Origin: Prosopocoilus inquinatus
Taxonomy: Eukaryota; Arthropoda; Insecta; Coleoptera; Lucanidae
Assembly (NCBI GenBank): GCA_036172665.1
Contig: CM069870.1
Span: 63,860,212-63,924,211 of the forward strand
Length of the DNA stretch: 64,000 nt
Direction: 5' to 3'
A program made the position numbers and the translations under genes. Below, in pieces: positions 11,831 to 24,612 of this stretch. Numbering within the stretch: the first letter of the stretch is position 1; each line of letters starts with the position of its first letter. Below the pieces are notes generated by a model, which saw only the letters and a list, made by a program, of their open reading frames with translations, was not told the origin of the DNA and made no database searches.

Positions 11831-13237
11831 CTACTACCTTTCAAAGACGCTCAAATTCACATTAAGAACGAAAGCAAGAGGAGAAAAATGAAGGTGAAAA
11901 ATAAATGAGCTGGTCAAGATAATAAAAAGTGGATTGGAAACCCAATTCATACGAAAAACCTCACAAAGGCTGGACGACATTAAAGTAATAGTAGGAAGAG
12001 ATTGGGCATCATGAAGCCCAAAATACAAATCTAGAATAATTGGAAAATAGAGTCGAAAATTTGAAGGGGAATGGAAGCAAAAAGGTTGTTAAAGGAAGAA
12101 GAAGGAGGAGGAGGAGTTGGCCACAAAGTTTCACCTGTTTGACAAACCCATTTTCTTTTCGAAGGTGTGGTTTCGTCTTTCGAGTATCCCGAAAAATAGA
12201 AGAAGAAAAACTCTGAAAATGACATTTGGCACACGCTTATGAAGTAAAAATCAGAAACACAAATATAGGAAGAACAGGAAATTGTTTGATGAATTTAAAA
12301 AATTGAGAAAGAGGGATTGTTAAAATAAACACGGACAAGTATTATTTGGCGTTGCGTAACTCTCTGGGCGAGTTCCTAAATTAAGTGATCATGTTATCTA
12401 AGCATTATGATTTTCCAGTATCAAACACGTATAAAATCAACTTCGATTAAGGTGAAACAAAGGCGTAATGAATGCTGATTACCGTGGTGTGTTAAATATG
12501 TAAATTTTGGGGCTTACGATACGAACAAAGCAGCAAACCGGTCTCATGCCATCGAAGCACGAGACTGCAAGTTCACATTCTAAACGAAACGAAACGAAAA
12601 TGTGTTCTGAGATAGAAGCACTCAAAAACGAGAGTAAATCTCCACTTAGCATCAGTGTTCCTCGAAGAAGTCATGAGCGATACTAGTTTGGCAGAGCTCG
12701 TGTTCAAGTTTTAAAGTTAACACTTGGCTATATAAAACTAATATAGAAGATATTCGATTAATCGTTGCACCCAGGAACGTAAAATCCGCACTCCTCATGT
12801 ACCGAATATCGCGTGCCGTTGCAAAACCGAGTGCAGTGTAAACTGTCGGAATTCGCTTGATGTTTCGCCGCTTAAAGAAAGCCGTTCCCCAAGTGTTCGC
12901 TTCTAACGGAAATAATAAACAAGTAAAACTTAAAAATAATCATTTTTCACATCATTCTTTGATGTGCAAGTGTTACAATACGAGATCGCATCAGATTAAA
13001 TGAAGCAACGGAAATTCATTAAAGCGGTTCTTTGATATTAAGCCGTCCTTGCAGCTGTTCGAGTATCCCGAAAAATAGGAGAAGGAAAACTCTGGAAATA
13101 ACACTTGGTTCACGCTTAAAAAGTAAAAATCAAAAAGACAAATATACGAAGAAAGGAACGAACCCCAAATTGATTGATGAATTAAACATGGATAAGTATT
13201 TTTAGTATTGCATAACTCTCTGGGCGAGTTAAAATAA
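11831..13237. repeat. Tandem array, unit 1 (about 1.4 kb)
   Basis: Unit 1 starts CTACTACCTTTCAAAGACGC and repeats at 13238 (CTACTAACTTTCAAAGATGC). Inside the unit a submodule beginning CGAGTATCCCG occurs twice (12181 and 13059), so the array has a higher-order structure. One short frame (about 11908-12014) reads ELVKIIKSGLETQFIRKTSQ, protein-like but unidentified, and is lost by deletion in unit 2. No transposase or RT is visible. Confidence 0.75.
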
Positions 13238-14559
13238 CTACTAACTTTCAAAGATGCTCAAATTCACATTAAGAACGAAAGCAAGAGGAGGAAAATGAAG
13301 GTGAAACATAAATGATTGCGTCAAGATAATAAAAAGTGGACTGACAGAAATAGAAGCAAAAAGGTTGTTAAAGAAAGAAGAAGAAGGAGGAGGAGATGGC
13401 CAAAAAGTTTCACCTCTTTGACAAACCCACTTTCCTTTCGAAGGCGTGGTTTCGTCTTTCGAGTATCCCGAAAAATAGAAGAAGAAAAACTCTGAAAATG
13501 ACATTTGGCACACGCTTATGAAGTAAACATCAGAAAGCCAAATATAGGAAGAAAGGAAACAACCACAAATTGTTTGATGAATTTAAAAAAATTGAGAAAG
13601 AGGGATTGTTAAATTAAACACGGACAAGTATTTTTTGGCGTTGCGTAACTCTCTGGGCGAGTTCCTAAATTAAGTGATCATGTTATCTAAGCATTATGAT
13701 TTTCCAGTATAAAACACGTATAAAATCAATTTCGATTAGGGTGAAACAAAGGCGTAATGAGTGCTGATTACGTGGTGTGTTAAGTATGTAAATTTTTGGG
13801 GCTTACGATACGAACAAAGCAGCAAACCGGTCTCATGCCATCGAAGCATGAGAGTGCAAGTCCACATTCTAAACGAAACGAAATGAAACGAAAATGTGTT
13901 CTGAAATAGAATCACTCAAAAACGAGAGTAAATCTCCACTTAGCATCAGTGTTCCTCGAAGAAGTCATGAGCGATACTAGTTTGGCAGAGCTCGTGTTCA
14001 AATTTTAAAGTTAACACTTGGCTATATAAAACTAATATAGAAGGTATTCGATTAATCGTTGCGCCCAGGAACGTAAAATCTGCACTCCTCATGTACCGAA
14101 TATCGCGTGCCGTTGTAAAACCGAGTGCAGTGTAAACTGTCGGAATTCGCTTGATGTTTCGCCGCTTAAAGAAAGCCGTTCCCCAGGTGTTCGCTTCTAA
14201 CGGAAATAATAAACAAGTAAAACTTAAAAATAATCATTTTTCACATCATTCTTTGAAGTGCAAGTGTTACAATACGAGATCGCATCAGATTAAATGGTGC
14301 AACGGAAATTCTTTAAAGCGGTTCTTTGATATTAAGCCGACCTTGCAGCTGTTCGAGTATCCCGGAAAATAGGAGAAGAAAAACTCTGGAAATGACATTT
14401 GGCTCACGCTTATGAAGCAAAAATCAAAAAGCCAAATATAGGAACAAAGGAAGGAACCACATATTGATTGAATTTCTGAAATATATGGATAAGTATTTTT
14501 AGCATTGCATAACTCTCTGGGCGAGTTCCATAACTATCATATTGTCTAAGCGTTATGAT
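13238..14559. repeat. Tandem array, unit 2
   Basis: Repeats unit 1 with a deletion of roughly 115 bp in its first part, so the distance between matching points drops from about 1407 to about 1290 bp. The CGAGTATCCCG submodule recurs at 13460 and 14354. From 14354 the sequence runs on as a third, partial unit, which is interrupted at 14559 by the hAT-type insertion. Confidence 0.75.
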
Positions 14560-15094
14560 TAAGGGTCGAATATTTCTAGAATATCTGGTAAAAGCCAGTA
14601 TAAAGACAAATAAAGCAGCGGCGTAAATTTCAACGTCGCCGCTGAACGATTTATATGCCCGAGGCATTCTCACCCTCGCGCTCATTGCAACAGATACAAC
14701 CGTTTGATGTAAATTACGTGTGTAACATGATTGCCTTTATAGTTTCTTTCAAATTAATAATTATGAAAACATTATAATTCTTTAATGTAACTTTTAAAAA
14801 GACTGGCGTAAGACATTTAATTCATATCAATTATAGCGCCGTCACTGCAAAAATAATGCGAGTTCATTTCGGAATGATTCGGTTATGTAAACAAGTTTCT
14901 ATATCCAGTCGACCAGAACTGTAGTGGTTACTGCGTGCCGCATAGACTTCTCGGGCTTCGAGTGGTTTATTGTTTTGTTTTTACAGGGCAGACGCGTTAA
15001 AGATTAGAACTTTTTCCGACTATGATCGCTTCAGCATATTAGTAGTTCCTGCCATATTTAACGAAACCTTCCGCCTAAAATACGCCTAGGTCTG
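14560..15094 (-). mobile_element. Non-autonomous hAT-type element, copy 2 (535 bp)
   Basis: Reverse-orientation copy of 434-966. It is flanked by a perfect 8-bp duplication, GTTATGAT (14552-14559 and 15095-15102). Removing the element and one duplication rejoins the tandem-array sequence, which exists uninterrupted at about 12395-12430 and 13680-13715. This is an internal empty-site proof of insertion. The target resembles that of copy 1 (GTTATATA). The element is non-coding. Confidence 0.85.
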
Positions 15095-15102
15095 GTTATG
15101 AT

Positions 15103-15220
15103 TTTATAGTACGTATAAAATCAACTTCAATTAACTTGAAACAAAGGCATAATGAATGCTGATTACCGTGGTGTGTTAAGTATGTAAATTTTTGGGGCTT
15201 ACGACACAAACAAAAGCAGC
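15103..15220. repeat. Tandem array, truncated third unit
   Basis: Continues the array unit to the right of the hAT insertion and matches about 12428-12535 (TATAAAATCAACTTC..GGGGCTTACGA). The match ends near AAAGCAGC at about 15220, which marks the right edge of the array. Confidence 0.7.
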
Positions 15221-16369
15221 CCTGTGTAACATAATCCAACGAAAAGATGGTGCACACGTTGTTAGTACATATTTACGTGCTCATGTTCTGGGCGAGGTCG
15301 TAATGCGCTGCTTGTTTAGTGCATCGGTGCAGATTGTTGAATTAATTATGAGGTCTGTGTTTTCCGCCGGAGTTGTATCAGAACTGGGGCTCTCGGGACG
15401 AGACGATGGATAATCGGCGGATAAAGCTCCGGCAGGTTCAAAATATGTTTTCAAAATATAAAAAAAAGCCACTGTCCGAACTTTGTGTTTATCTTTTGGG
15501 AAATTGTACAAATCCAAATAAGTATTGAAAAAATAAGTACGTTATCTATTAAAAATGATTTGAGGAAGCAGCAAACTTTTTTTGAAAGGCGAAGAGAACC
15601 AATCTAGTGAACATTAGAAAAGAAAATGGTGTTGACCAAACAACAATTAAAATTAATGGGCAATTATACGTAGATTATTGAGAATAATATTAAAATGAAT
15701 ACCGTAATAGGGGGAGCTGGATGGTTAATCCGTACAAATCTGGGAGAAACTTACTTTTGCAAAGTTGCAAGTAGTGCTCCAAAAATTCTGATTTACGAGG
15801 AAAATTCAGATTCAGCGTTCATTAAGTCCAGTAAAGTGTCAAAAGCTAACAAAAGTTCTAAATGTACATGCAGAATACTTCTCTCTTGGAAATAATGTAG
15901 ATTACCTAATTTCGACGATCTTTGAAATAAACGGTTGCTACCTAACTGAGCATCAGCAAGATTTTGTGCTGGGGAAACTTACTTCAGCACAGCAGCCAGC
16001 AGCGCAGTTGTGACGGGCGTGAGCGTTGATTAAACGCGAAAAATTGAGCGCCACCTAATTTTTCCAAAAATTATTATTAAGAATTATTCAGGACATTGAC
16101 TAATAAAGAAACCACCTTAAGGGTGTGTGTGTTCGCCTTACTTTATTAGTGGGTGTACGGCTTACTTAAGGAAATCCTAACTGATCTGAGTATAATCTGA
16201 TCGAGCGATAGCTATACCTATTTTAGAAAAGATATAACACTAGCTTAGTTCACAATGTTACGTAAATGGCTCAAATTGATCGCAGCCAATTGATTTAGTC
16301 TAAAACTCTGTCACACGTTAACAAGCAAGCTTGAATGATAGGTAACGACACTCTTCCCGCAGTTGATGG
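15221..16369. other. Stretch without a recognised gene
   Basis: Ordinary AT-rich sequence. Frames at 15192-15413 and 15695-15895 carry no motif and no sign of conservation. The segment 15960-16030 is locally GC-richer, with a CAGCA-rich run, but unexplained. Confidence 0.3.
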
Positions 16370-17110
16370 GAAGAGGGAGGGCTTGAGCGCGTTTGGCCCT
16401 ACTCCAAAAAAAGAGAGGGCCTGCGCCAGTCTGTAACTTACCGCTTCATAGAAGACAGGCCGGTCATCCTCTCGAAGACTAAGCTATAAATCAGGGTTAC
16501 GTAACGCTGCCCACTCAGTGGAAACGGCGTGGGAAATCTGCAAAGATGTTACGGAAAAGGGCACCGCCCAGCGATGGTTACGTAACCCAAAGGTATCAGA
16601 TACACACGGGCGGGAAAATACACCCTCGTTGAGTGCAACCTTCTTAGACCAGCTTGCTCCCCAATACGCCCCAAAACACGGACTTGAAAATCCCCTCCCA
16701 AAAAAAAAAAAATTAAAAATAGCAATCTCAGAATCTTAGATGTAAGCACCCAAAAGGAAATACGAAACCGTTCGGCCCAAAAACAGATTATTAGAACAGA
16801 AAAAAATCCTAATAAGGTTCACAAAAATACTGACGCAAACATGGCCAAAAATAGGGCAAAAATTACTTTTGGGAGAGTACTCCTGCGTTGGCGCACAATA
16901 TTCCGACAAAACATACAATAAACTACAAAAAACAACCGCCGCGCGTGCACGGAACCCCAAAAACAGGTTTAAAAGAATATAATAAAATATAATACTACTC
17001 TGAAGGAGCCAAAAACTACAAAAAGGTTGCTGCTCTGAAGCAGCCAAAAACTGCAACCTTCCACAAAAGTTACACCGTAGAGAATACTTAACAAAACATT
17101 TAAAAAAATT
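16370..17110 (-). repeat. LTR-like repeat family R, copy 2 (diverged)
   Basis: Shares the ordered blocks CTCAGTGGAAACGG, GGTTACGTAACCC and TTCGGCCCAAAAACAG with copy 1 at 3430-3790. Sequence to about 17900 has similar GC-richer composition and may belong to the same element. No coding region is seen. Confidence 0.4.
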
Positions 17111-18189
17111 GCAGAAGAAGCGGTAAATTAAATAAACGCCAAAAGTACGGTGTCCAAAAATATCTTTTAGCAGAGAGAAGAGAAAAAAAAAGGTTAAGTC
17201 TGTACCGCCGCCACTGGACTCGCCACTGCCGCGTTCTGCAATAAAATCACAAACGTGATCCGCAACCCAATCGAGGAGACGCCACTGGCCGAACGTGCGG
17301 GTATGTCACAACGCAGCCAGGTATTAGAGCGAAAAAAAAGGAAACCAGCTGACGTGGAATTGCCAGGACCAAAAAAAGATGCTCGTCAATGACATTTGTC
17401 ACGAAGGTAAGGGGCCTTCCTCAAGACAAAAAAAGGAAGGCGGTGGCACGGTAGTGGTCACGTCGTTAAATGATTCAACGACGTCTCAAATGATTTGTGG
17501 CTAACAACAAGGTCACAAATGGCGAACCAAAAGAAGAAAAAAGAAACTACCCTGTCGCAAACCGACAAGCGTCGATACACCAATAAATTCGCAGATGGAT
17601 CATATCCGCAATATATGGGTCCTCTAAACAATCGAAGAAACCTCCCTTGAAGCGGCAAAACCTTAAAAACGGGGATTAGAACAAACTTAGGTCACCAACA
17701 AAAGAAACCACCCACTCCAAGCACGTGTCGATCTTCGACTCTCCGACTTCGCTCATCCGTCCCAGCCGAGTTCACTGATCCAACCAAGAACAACGAACTC
17801 TCTCACGGTTGGACGCCCAAGTCGCAGAATCAGAGACCAGAATCTTAGAAAACACAAAAAAAAAAAACTTAACAACCCGATATCGAAAACTAACTAAATG
17901 ATTCGCACCTGTTTCGTAGAATCTGGTTCTTGTAGGGGACTACTGAGGAGGGTCTTGTATATATTCAGCGTACGCCCTACGGGTATGTGCTACGTATAGG
18001 GTCTTACGTGAAGCCTAGCGGAAAAATTTTTCGGAAGGTCAAGTCGGTAGTAAAAACCTGTAAGGGGGAAAAAGTTGCAATTACAACTTGAGCCATAGGA
18101 GCGTTGCGCCTAAAACGTTAGTGACCAAATATGCTGCACAAGCTGACAAAAGTTGCACGAACTTATCAGTCTTCAGAGCACTGAATGAA

Positions 18190-18697
18190 GACCGGTCTCT
18201 GCGGTCGAAGCGTGAGACCTCCACGAAGTCCACACTGTAAGCGAAACGAAACTGTGTTCTGAGACAGAAGCACACAAAAACGGCAGTAAATCTCCACATA
18301 ACATCAATGTTCGCCGAAGAAGTTTTGAACGATACCAGTTTGACAGAGCTCTTGCTCAAGTTCTAAAGTCTACGTCCCAAAACCAATATGGAAGATATTC
18401 GACTAATCGTTGTGTCCAGCAGTGCAAAACCGGCACTCCTCATGTGTGAGTGCCGTGTAAGCTGTCGGAATCTGCTTGATGTTTCGCCACTCAAAGAAAG
18501 CCGCACCACAGGTGTTTGCTTTAAACGGGAATAACAAAGCAATAAAACTGAAAAATAAACTTTCTTCACGTCATTCTTTGAAGGTGTTAAAATACAAGAT
18601 CGCATCAGATTAAGTGATGCCGGTAGATATTCTATAGTCTGCCGCAACGGAAATTTTATTGAAGCTGTTCTTTGATGTTAAGCCGTCCTTGCAGCTA
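18190..18697. repeat. Diverged outlying copy of the 1.4-kb array unit
   Basis: Aligns with about 12540-13055 and 13830-14350: the blocks CGAAACGAAAC..TGTGTTCTGAGA.AGAAGCAC, TGATGTTTCGCC.CT.AAAGAAAGCCG and AAGCCGTCCTTGCAGCT are all present. It lacks the first part of the unit and is clearly more diverged than the array units are from each other. It therefore predates the local amplification. Confidence 0.7.
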
Positions 18698-19139
18698 TTA
18701 ATAAATTAACTACAATTAGGTTTCTACTGCAGGCCTGGGCTTGGGTCTGAATGTTAATTTTATTCAGTAGTTTCTTACAGGAAGTTTTGAATTCTGAAAC
18801 GCTCCTAGCCGAAGTCACGAACATCATGTACACTGCAATTAGGAAGAAGGAACGTGAAAGAATTCTATTAAATTCCTTCTTGATCGCACCGCTGCATTTG
18901 CCCGCCGTGCTTATTTATTATTATGTGCATCGCCAAGAACTTAGCTGCATGCAGTCGTTCATCAGCGAAAATCTCCTGCGTCATTGTTTTCGTCTTCCTT
19001 CCTCCGTCTTTGATAGATTCGCGAGCTCATCCTTTCGCGAATCATAATCATCATCAATGCGTACGGGGGGGAAATGTGCAAGCAAGACCGGGCACATTTA
19101 TCTTATCACAAGCATTTTATTATCGTACAATGCGAAAGA

Positions 19140-19470
19140 AAAAGCGCCGGTAATACAGACGTTACGTAAATGACGGCCCCGCTTATTCCGAGCGGGCCCC
19201 CTCGAGAAGTTATTAATGTTATAAATAAGGGTTTCATCTTGATTATTTCATAACCCCGCGCGATAAGCGCTCCCGGAAACGTCCGGCCGCAAAAAAATCG
19301 GCCCGCGCGAAATTTATTTCGCCCGGCGAACGTAATTGAAAGTCCGACGGCTTAAGCGGAACTGTCGTCGTCGCGAGAAGAAAGAAAATATGAAATTTAA
19401 TTGAAATTTCTTGCTGTGCCATTTCGCCGGAATGGCCGGATATGCTTTCTGTTTGGCTTGCGAAAAAATC
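19140..19470. other. GC-rich unique stretch, possibly constrained
   Basis: A CpG-containing, GC-richer segment (GGCCCGCGCGAAATTTATTTCGCCCGG) in AT-rich surroundings with no repeat copy in the window and no long frame. Such islands in insect DNA can be conserved non-coding elements. This is a guess from composition only. Confidence 0.25.
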
Positions 19471-19976
19471 AAATCAGGAAATTAAACTGTCGCCATCGTA
19501 ATATAATACTATAGCAAATACTAAGGTTACATAAGAAATATAAATGCATTTCACTTAAGTAATCATTTTAGAATTTAAAAACAAATCAAGAAAGTAGGGG
19601 TAGAACTTAAATAGGGCAAAGCAAGAAACCATGGACAAAATTTGTATATGAATAGTAAAACGAACGAAGAGTAAATGGGGTTAGAATTTTGTACATAGCT
19701 ACTGCTACCATTTATTTTGAATTTTATAAATAAATTACTTATCAAAGATATTTAGATACGAACGATTAACAAGCTGTGTCGATGTTGTATTCGGCTTTCA
19801 TCCCAAAACTAGCTCTCTGGAGGTGGGTGCAGATCTGTTTAAAGAGATGTCAAAAGGCGCCAAGCTACTGTAACATCCAGACATTATTCTAGAGTTCCCT
19901 TAATTTTCAAAGTAATCTCACACTAAATGGTACGTTTAGAATTGAGGGTCATCCACTATTTAAACTTAGCAATCAG

Positions 19977-20117
19977 CAGGGAACGGAATTATATATTTTG
20001 TTCGATTAAATACAAACGAGACGGCAAACGATTAATGCTGCAACGATGCGTGAATGCACACACCCTCATTGCCGCCTCGTTCGAAATAAACCAAACAAAA
20101 TATATAATTCCGTCCTG
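19977..20117. repeat. Inverted repeat, about 140 bp
   Basis: CGGAATTATATATTTTGTT (left, within 19977-20002) pairs with AACAAAATATATAATTCCG (right, 20094-20117). Further in, ACGAGACGGCAA pairs with TTGCCGCCTCGT. The whole segment can fold as an imperfect hairpin. It is probably a small palindromic MITE or its remnant. Confidence 0.6.
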
Positions 20118-20751
20118 TAGTGATCAGTCTTTGAGGCGGCATAAGTCACACACACTACTAACTTTAATTTTACAATTAGTTAACATAATCGGATACCAAA
20201 CCTGCCAGAATTGGCTAAAGAATTAACGCACTTGTCGCAGATACTTTGCAAAAAAAATAAGGTAATTATAACTCACTACCTTAAACAACTATTACTTCTG
20301 TTGCTTCTGGTCTATCCTCTGTGCGTGGTACATACGTTCCGGTCCAACTAAACCCAACTCAACTAAAATCTTCGATCCGTAGCGGCGAGATTTTCTTTTG
20401 TAGCTAAATCTGATACAACAACATCAACATTGTTGATGCGGTGCTGAGAAGAAAGGCCCTAGAAAATTGTTGGCCCTGCACTCAAGATATCTTTAACTCA
20501 TTTTATTACACGAGGTTAGAAGAAGATGCAGATACTCTGAGTGTGCGCTCAGTGCATACAGTGTAAATCAGTGGAAAACGCTATAAGTGAGATAAATGGC
20601 CAATGCATAAGTAAAACCATGAGGGCAATTAACTTTTAGTTTGTAAATCCAGTTATTCTTCCAAAAACCAGATCGCGAGCGAAGCATGACTGTGCAAGAT
20701 TCAAAATCAAGACTATGTGTATGAACGCTACAGAGTTACCACTTGGCGATA

Positions 20752-21226
20752 TACAGGGTGATTCAGAATAAGTGTCCGACCTATCAACCACATGTAGTAC
20801 ACAGAAAAAGCAGATAAAAAAGTCTATAAGCATAGGGGGTTTAATATCCATAGTTTTTGAGATAAAATGTATTGAAGATTCACACATAAATTGGTTGATG
20901 GGTACTGGTACAGCTCTATTGCGTTACAAGAGCAATGAACTCGCGTACAGTAGAACGAAACACTAGAGTTTAACTTGAAATGAAACTGTAAAACGGTTTT
21001 ATTTATGGCTTTCTGCAGAAAAGACTGTGAAATACGCAATTCATTGATTCGAATTTCAGACTTGTGCGTGTATACGTACGAAATGAATCATGATTGCCAT
21101 TTTGGTTTCAGAGGAGGTTGGTTTTTGAAGTGCCTCTGACAGATTTATTTCTTGCAAATTCGCACATGCCTGACCTTAGTGAATGCGCTCCTAATGGGTC
21201 GGATACTTATTCTGAATCATTCTGTA
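20752..21226. mobile_element. TA-type MITE with TACAGGGTGATTCAGAAT ends (475 bp)
   Basis: Left end TACAGGGTGATTCAGAATAA and right end reading TTATTCTGAATCATTCTGTA are inverted repeats of about 30 bp that include GTGTCCGACC / GGGTCGGATAC. It starts and ends with TA, as expected for Tc1/mariner-type MITEs. No transposase is present. A related right terminus lies at 59806-59872. Small internal frames are spurious. Confidence 0.75.
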
Positions 21227-21326
21227 TATCTAATCTATCCTCTTGCCAATCTTAAATAGTCCTTTTTCATATGAAAATGTCCCTTGCATTAATAATACCG
21301 TGCAGTGTTTATAATAATTAGAAATC

Positions 21327-21349
21327 GGAATCACATATTTTGACGTCAT
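21327..21349 (+). repeat. 23-bp transposon terminus, solo copy
   Basis: GGAATCACATATTTTGACGTCAT is identical to the inverted termini at 56398-56420 and 57968-57990. Beyond it, T-rich sequence runs to about 22150, and a GTTGGCAACACTG block occurs at 22334, as near the ends of the 56.4-58.0-kb element. A partial copy of the same family is likely, but no matching second terminus was found. Confidence 0.55.
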
Positions 21350-22499
21350 CAATAAGAGAATGAGCGATTTATTTAAGAAAGAAGTCAAATTCAAATTTTT
21401 AGTTAGATCTCATAACGTTATGACAGAGACATTACGCTTTCATTATTAGTATTGGACCAGATTTTTGGCGTAAAATGAGTCATTGCCAGTAGTATTTTAT
21501 TAATTTGTTGCAGTAACTGTAACTTTTCGTCATAAAATACTCCCGAAAAAGGTTAAGACCCTCCCATCTGACAAAACTAGGACGCTGCAATCAATGTTTC
21601 AATTAAAAAACACTGAAATTTCACCAGATTTATGGTTTGAATTATTGAGGACTACTTAAAATCATGCTGTATATGTCGAACCTTAGGTAATATATTTTTT
21701 AGAATCTTAAATGATTTCCTATTTTGAGTAACGGACTGGAACGTCATTTTTATTACAAAATATATTATTACAGATTGCAAGGATGCTTCGTAAATAAATG
21801 TTATTTTTTCATTAAATAATTTTATACAATACTCATGAATGTGTTTTAATTTTTTTTATTACGTCAGTCGTTATTTGTTTTCTTTTGACTTTGTTCAGGA
21901 ATTTTAACTTCTCGCAACTTCAATCTCGAAAATAAAAATGTTTTTAATTTTTTTTCTTGTTTTTGATTGTTTACGTTTTTCTTTCTTTGTGTCATTTTTC
22001 CGTAAATTTTGCGATTGTCACTTGCTTTCTTTCTTCCTTTTCCTTCTTTCAGTGTTAATCATTTTGTGGAAAATTTTAAATTTAAATTCATTGACTGTTT
22101 TCTTTAAAGAACACATTCACCGAATAAAGTTACCACAAAAAAGAGTGAAACACGGACTTTTTCACTCAGGATAAGAAACGCAAGAAAGAAGAAGAAGAAA
22201 ATAAAAATACTGTGAATTTTTTCTTTTCTTAAAAGCACTAGAATTTGCACCGTCATCAAGATTTACGTTATGGGTACACCTAAAACTTTGTTTTTGCCAT
22301 CTTGTGCTCGTTAAATACTCTAAATCTCTTGTAAAACGCACCAAGTTGGCAACACTGGCAGACATATAATCGCTTCGATTCCGGGTATTCCGTTTAAGCA
22401 CATGAAAGGGAAACGAAAGGAAGATTAAGACTCGAAACGTAACTCGATAGAAGAGACCTGACCACACAAAGTATTTCTCCAAAATTATTTTTGGAATAT

Positions 22500-23790
22500 T
22501 ACATGTGTCTAAATTAATTTGAAACTGTTACAGTACAGTAGGTATTATTAACAGTGCAAAACGTACAGATGGGGGTCGGAACGCAACTTTCAACCCCTTT
22601 TTGTCCCAAATTCTTTTAGACCCACCGTACAAATTTGGATCTCCATTTCTTTGTTCGTAGTGCGTCTGGTTCGGTAAAACAAGCCAAAAAAAATCAGTGT
22701 ACTTCTGGAAACTTTTACTAAAAATGATTTTTTACTCAAACTCAACCTCATCAATCGTGGTTGCTTCTTAGTTACACTTTATTTAAATTAAATCAGGAAA
22801 ATTGAATGGTCTGTCGTTCTGCAAAGCAGTGCAATGTAAGCTTGTTCTTGTTCTTAACATGATAACTTAGTATGGCTAAAGCTGAGTAATGCTTTCGTTA
22901 TATAAACTTCATGTTTTAATTTTGTATTTTTAAATGAATCATCCTTCGACCTGATTTATAAATTAGTAAAGTATCCTAATTAAATAAAGTGTACAAGAAA
23001 ATATTATGATAAGAATGTGCATTCTTACAACAGAGTTGTGGACGTAAACTTTTTTAATTAATTCTTTAAGCTCCACGCTGGGCGTAAAATTATTGTGATA
23101 ATGTGCTTTAATGGTACAGATTTAATTAATTAATTTTTACCCCACGTTGGGAGCCAAACTGTATACTGTGATGTTTTATTAGACCTCGTCAGACGCCAAT
23201 TCTAGGTATTGATGATTTAAATGAAGAGTGTTATATTTGCTGTTTTGGTTTGCACTTATCTTAAGGCCATTTTCTGGATGCTGAGTATTTTGAAGTTGTT
23301 AGAAGGCTCGGAGAATTTTTCTTGAGTGCCGTTTGCATTTGGATTTTGAACACATTCCGTGTCATTCCCGGTGTAATTATTCACGTAATGTGCAATTTTA
23401 CGTGTTGCAGCCGACAGTTTATATTTGAAGTTACGTTGATTATTTTTGAATCGTTGCACTGTTTCCAATTGACTCTTCTTAGCGTAAGGAATGTTATCCT
23501 CTGTTGAAGGATTTTTTTTTAGTTTGATCCTGTTATTTTGATCACTATGAGTACGGACCCCTTTTTGTTCGTTTACTTGTGTGTCTGACATCGCTCCGTT
23601 TATCGTAGTTAAGAAATAAACATTCTAGATTGAGAAAAGTAGTCCTGTAGCGATTTTCGACTCTTGGATTGGAATTAGACTCGGGGATTGTAAATTTATC
23701 TGCCTTTTTCGTTGTCACGCTACGAATTGATATGCAATTTCCTGGACGTCGGGCGTTCGTAGGTTTCTGAACGTCCAGATAGTGAATTAT
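22500..23790. other. Stretch without a recognised gene
   Basis: AT-rich. The longest frame (23256-23591, minus, 111 codons, Asn/Lys-rich) has no recognised motif and is best treated as chance. Confidence 0.3.
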
Positions 23791-23799
23791 TCTCCCCCC

Positions 23800-24170
23800 T
23801 CCCCCACCTTCTAAATAGTTGTTCTGAATTATTGGGTGTGATTTAGAAATCGATCTTAAAACTGCTTAATTTCATGGTGCTCGTAAATTTTCATACCTAT
23901 CTCTGCAAAGCACTATTTTCTAACTCCGTTTCCATTGAGTGGGCACATTTACGAAGCAACTGAATCCAAAGGTGACAACCTACTTCGCTTCACCCAATTT
24001 ATTAAGCTTATTTTGAAGATTTTTTTATAATTTTTGTTGTATGTAGCAGAATATTTAGCTTCATCCGCAGTTACGAACCACGGTTACTCTTGGTTTTGCA
24101 ATTATCTTAGGTTTCATTTCTCCTTGCACGCTAATCGGATTTAATCAATGTTATTATTTTAATTGAAGTT
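23800..24170 (+). repeat. Diverged direct repeat, copy 1
   Basis: Shares ordered blocks with 24613-24905: CTTAAAACTGCTTAATTTCATGG, GCAAAGCAC, TTTTTTTATAATTTTTGTT, and CTTCATCCGCAGTTACGAA. Divergence is considerable. Type of element unknown. Confidence 0.6.
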
Positions 24171-24612
24171 GGTTCTTGTCCGATGAAAATTATAAGTACA
24201 AAGTTTTTTTTAATCTTTAACCGGACAGAATTATGAAAGGAAAACACTCAACGTTTCGCTATAGCGATCATTGCGCCACACTACGACATGCAATAGAACT
24301 ACTCAAAGTAGAGTTTAACAGTGAAATGTTAGAGACTGTATTTTTGTTAGGTATGCTACACATGCTGCGCTTATTTTTCCTACTTAAATACTTGTTTATA
24401 AATTGCGATTGCAGCGAAGACGGCGATGGCAAATTCTTAAGTATTCCTCAACTTCTTTTGAGGTCTAACTATAACCAGGCAGCGCTTGACCTTGGTTAGG
24501 GTGAATTTTTGGCTAGTTCGTTGTCACTTGTACAAATACGTGTTTCTTTTTTTTTTTTTGAGATGAAAAATTATCGTAAATTTATTATCGTTTTATTTGA
24601 ATGTCAGGAAAC

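Noticed and set aside
434..15094. A 14.7-kb Maverick/Polinton-like element with about 535-bp terminal inverted repeats
   Set aside because: The two inverted copies each have their own different 8-bp duplication, and one interrupts a tandem array at a provable empty site. They are independent insertions, and no Polinton genes lie between them.
23256..23591. 111-codon Asn/Lys-rich protein on the minus strand
   Set aside because: Low-complexity composition expected from AT-rich DNA, with no recognised motif.
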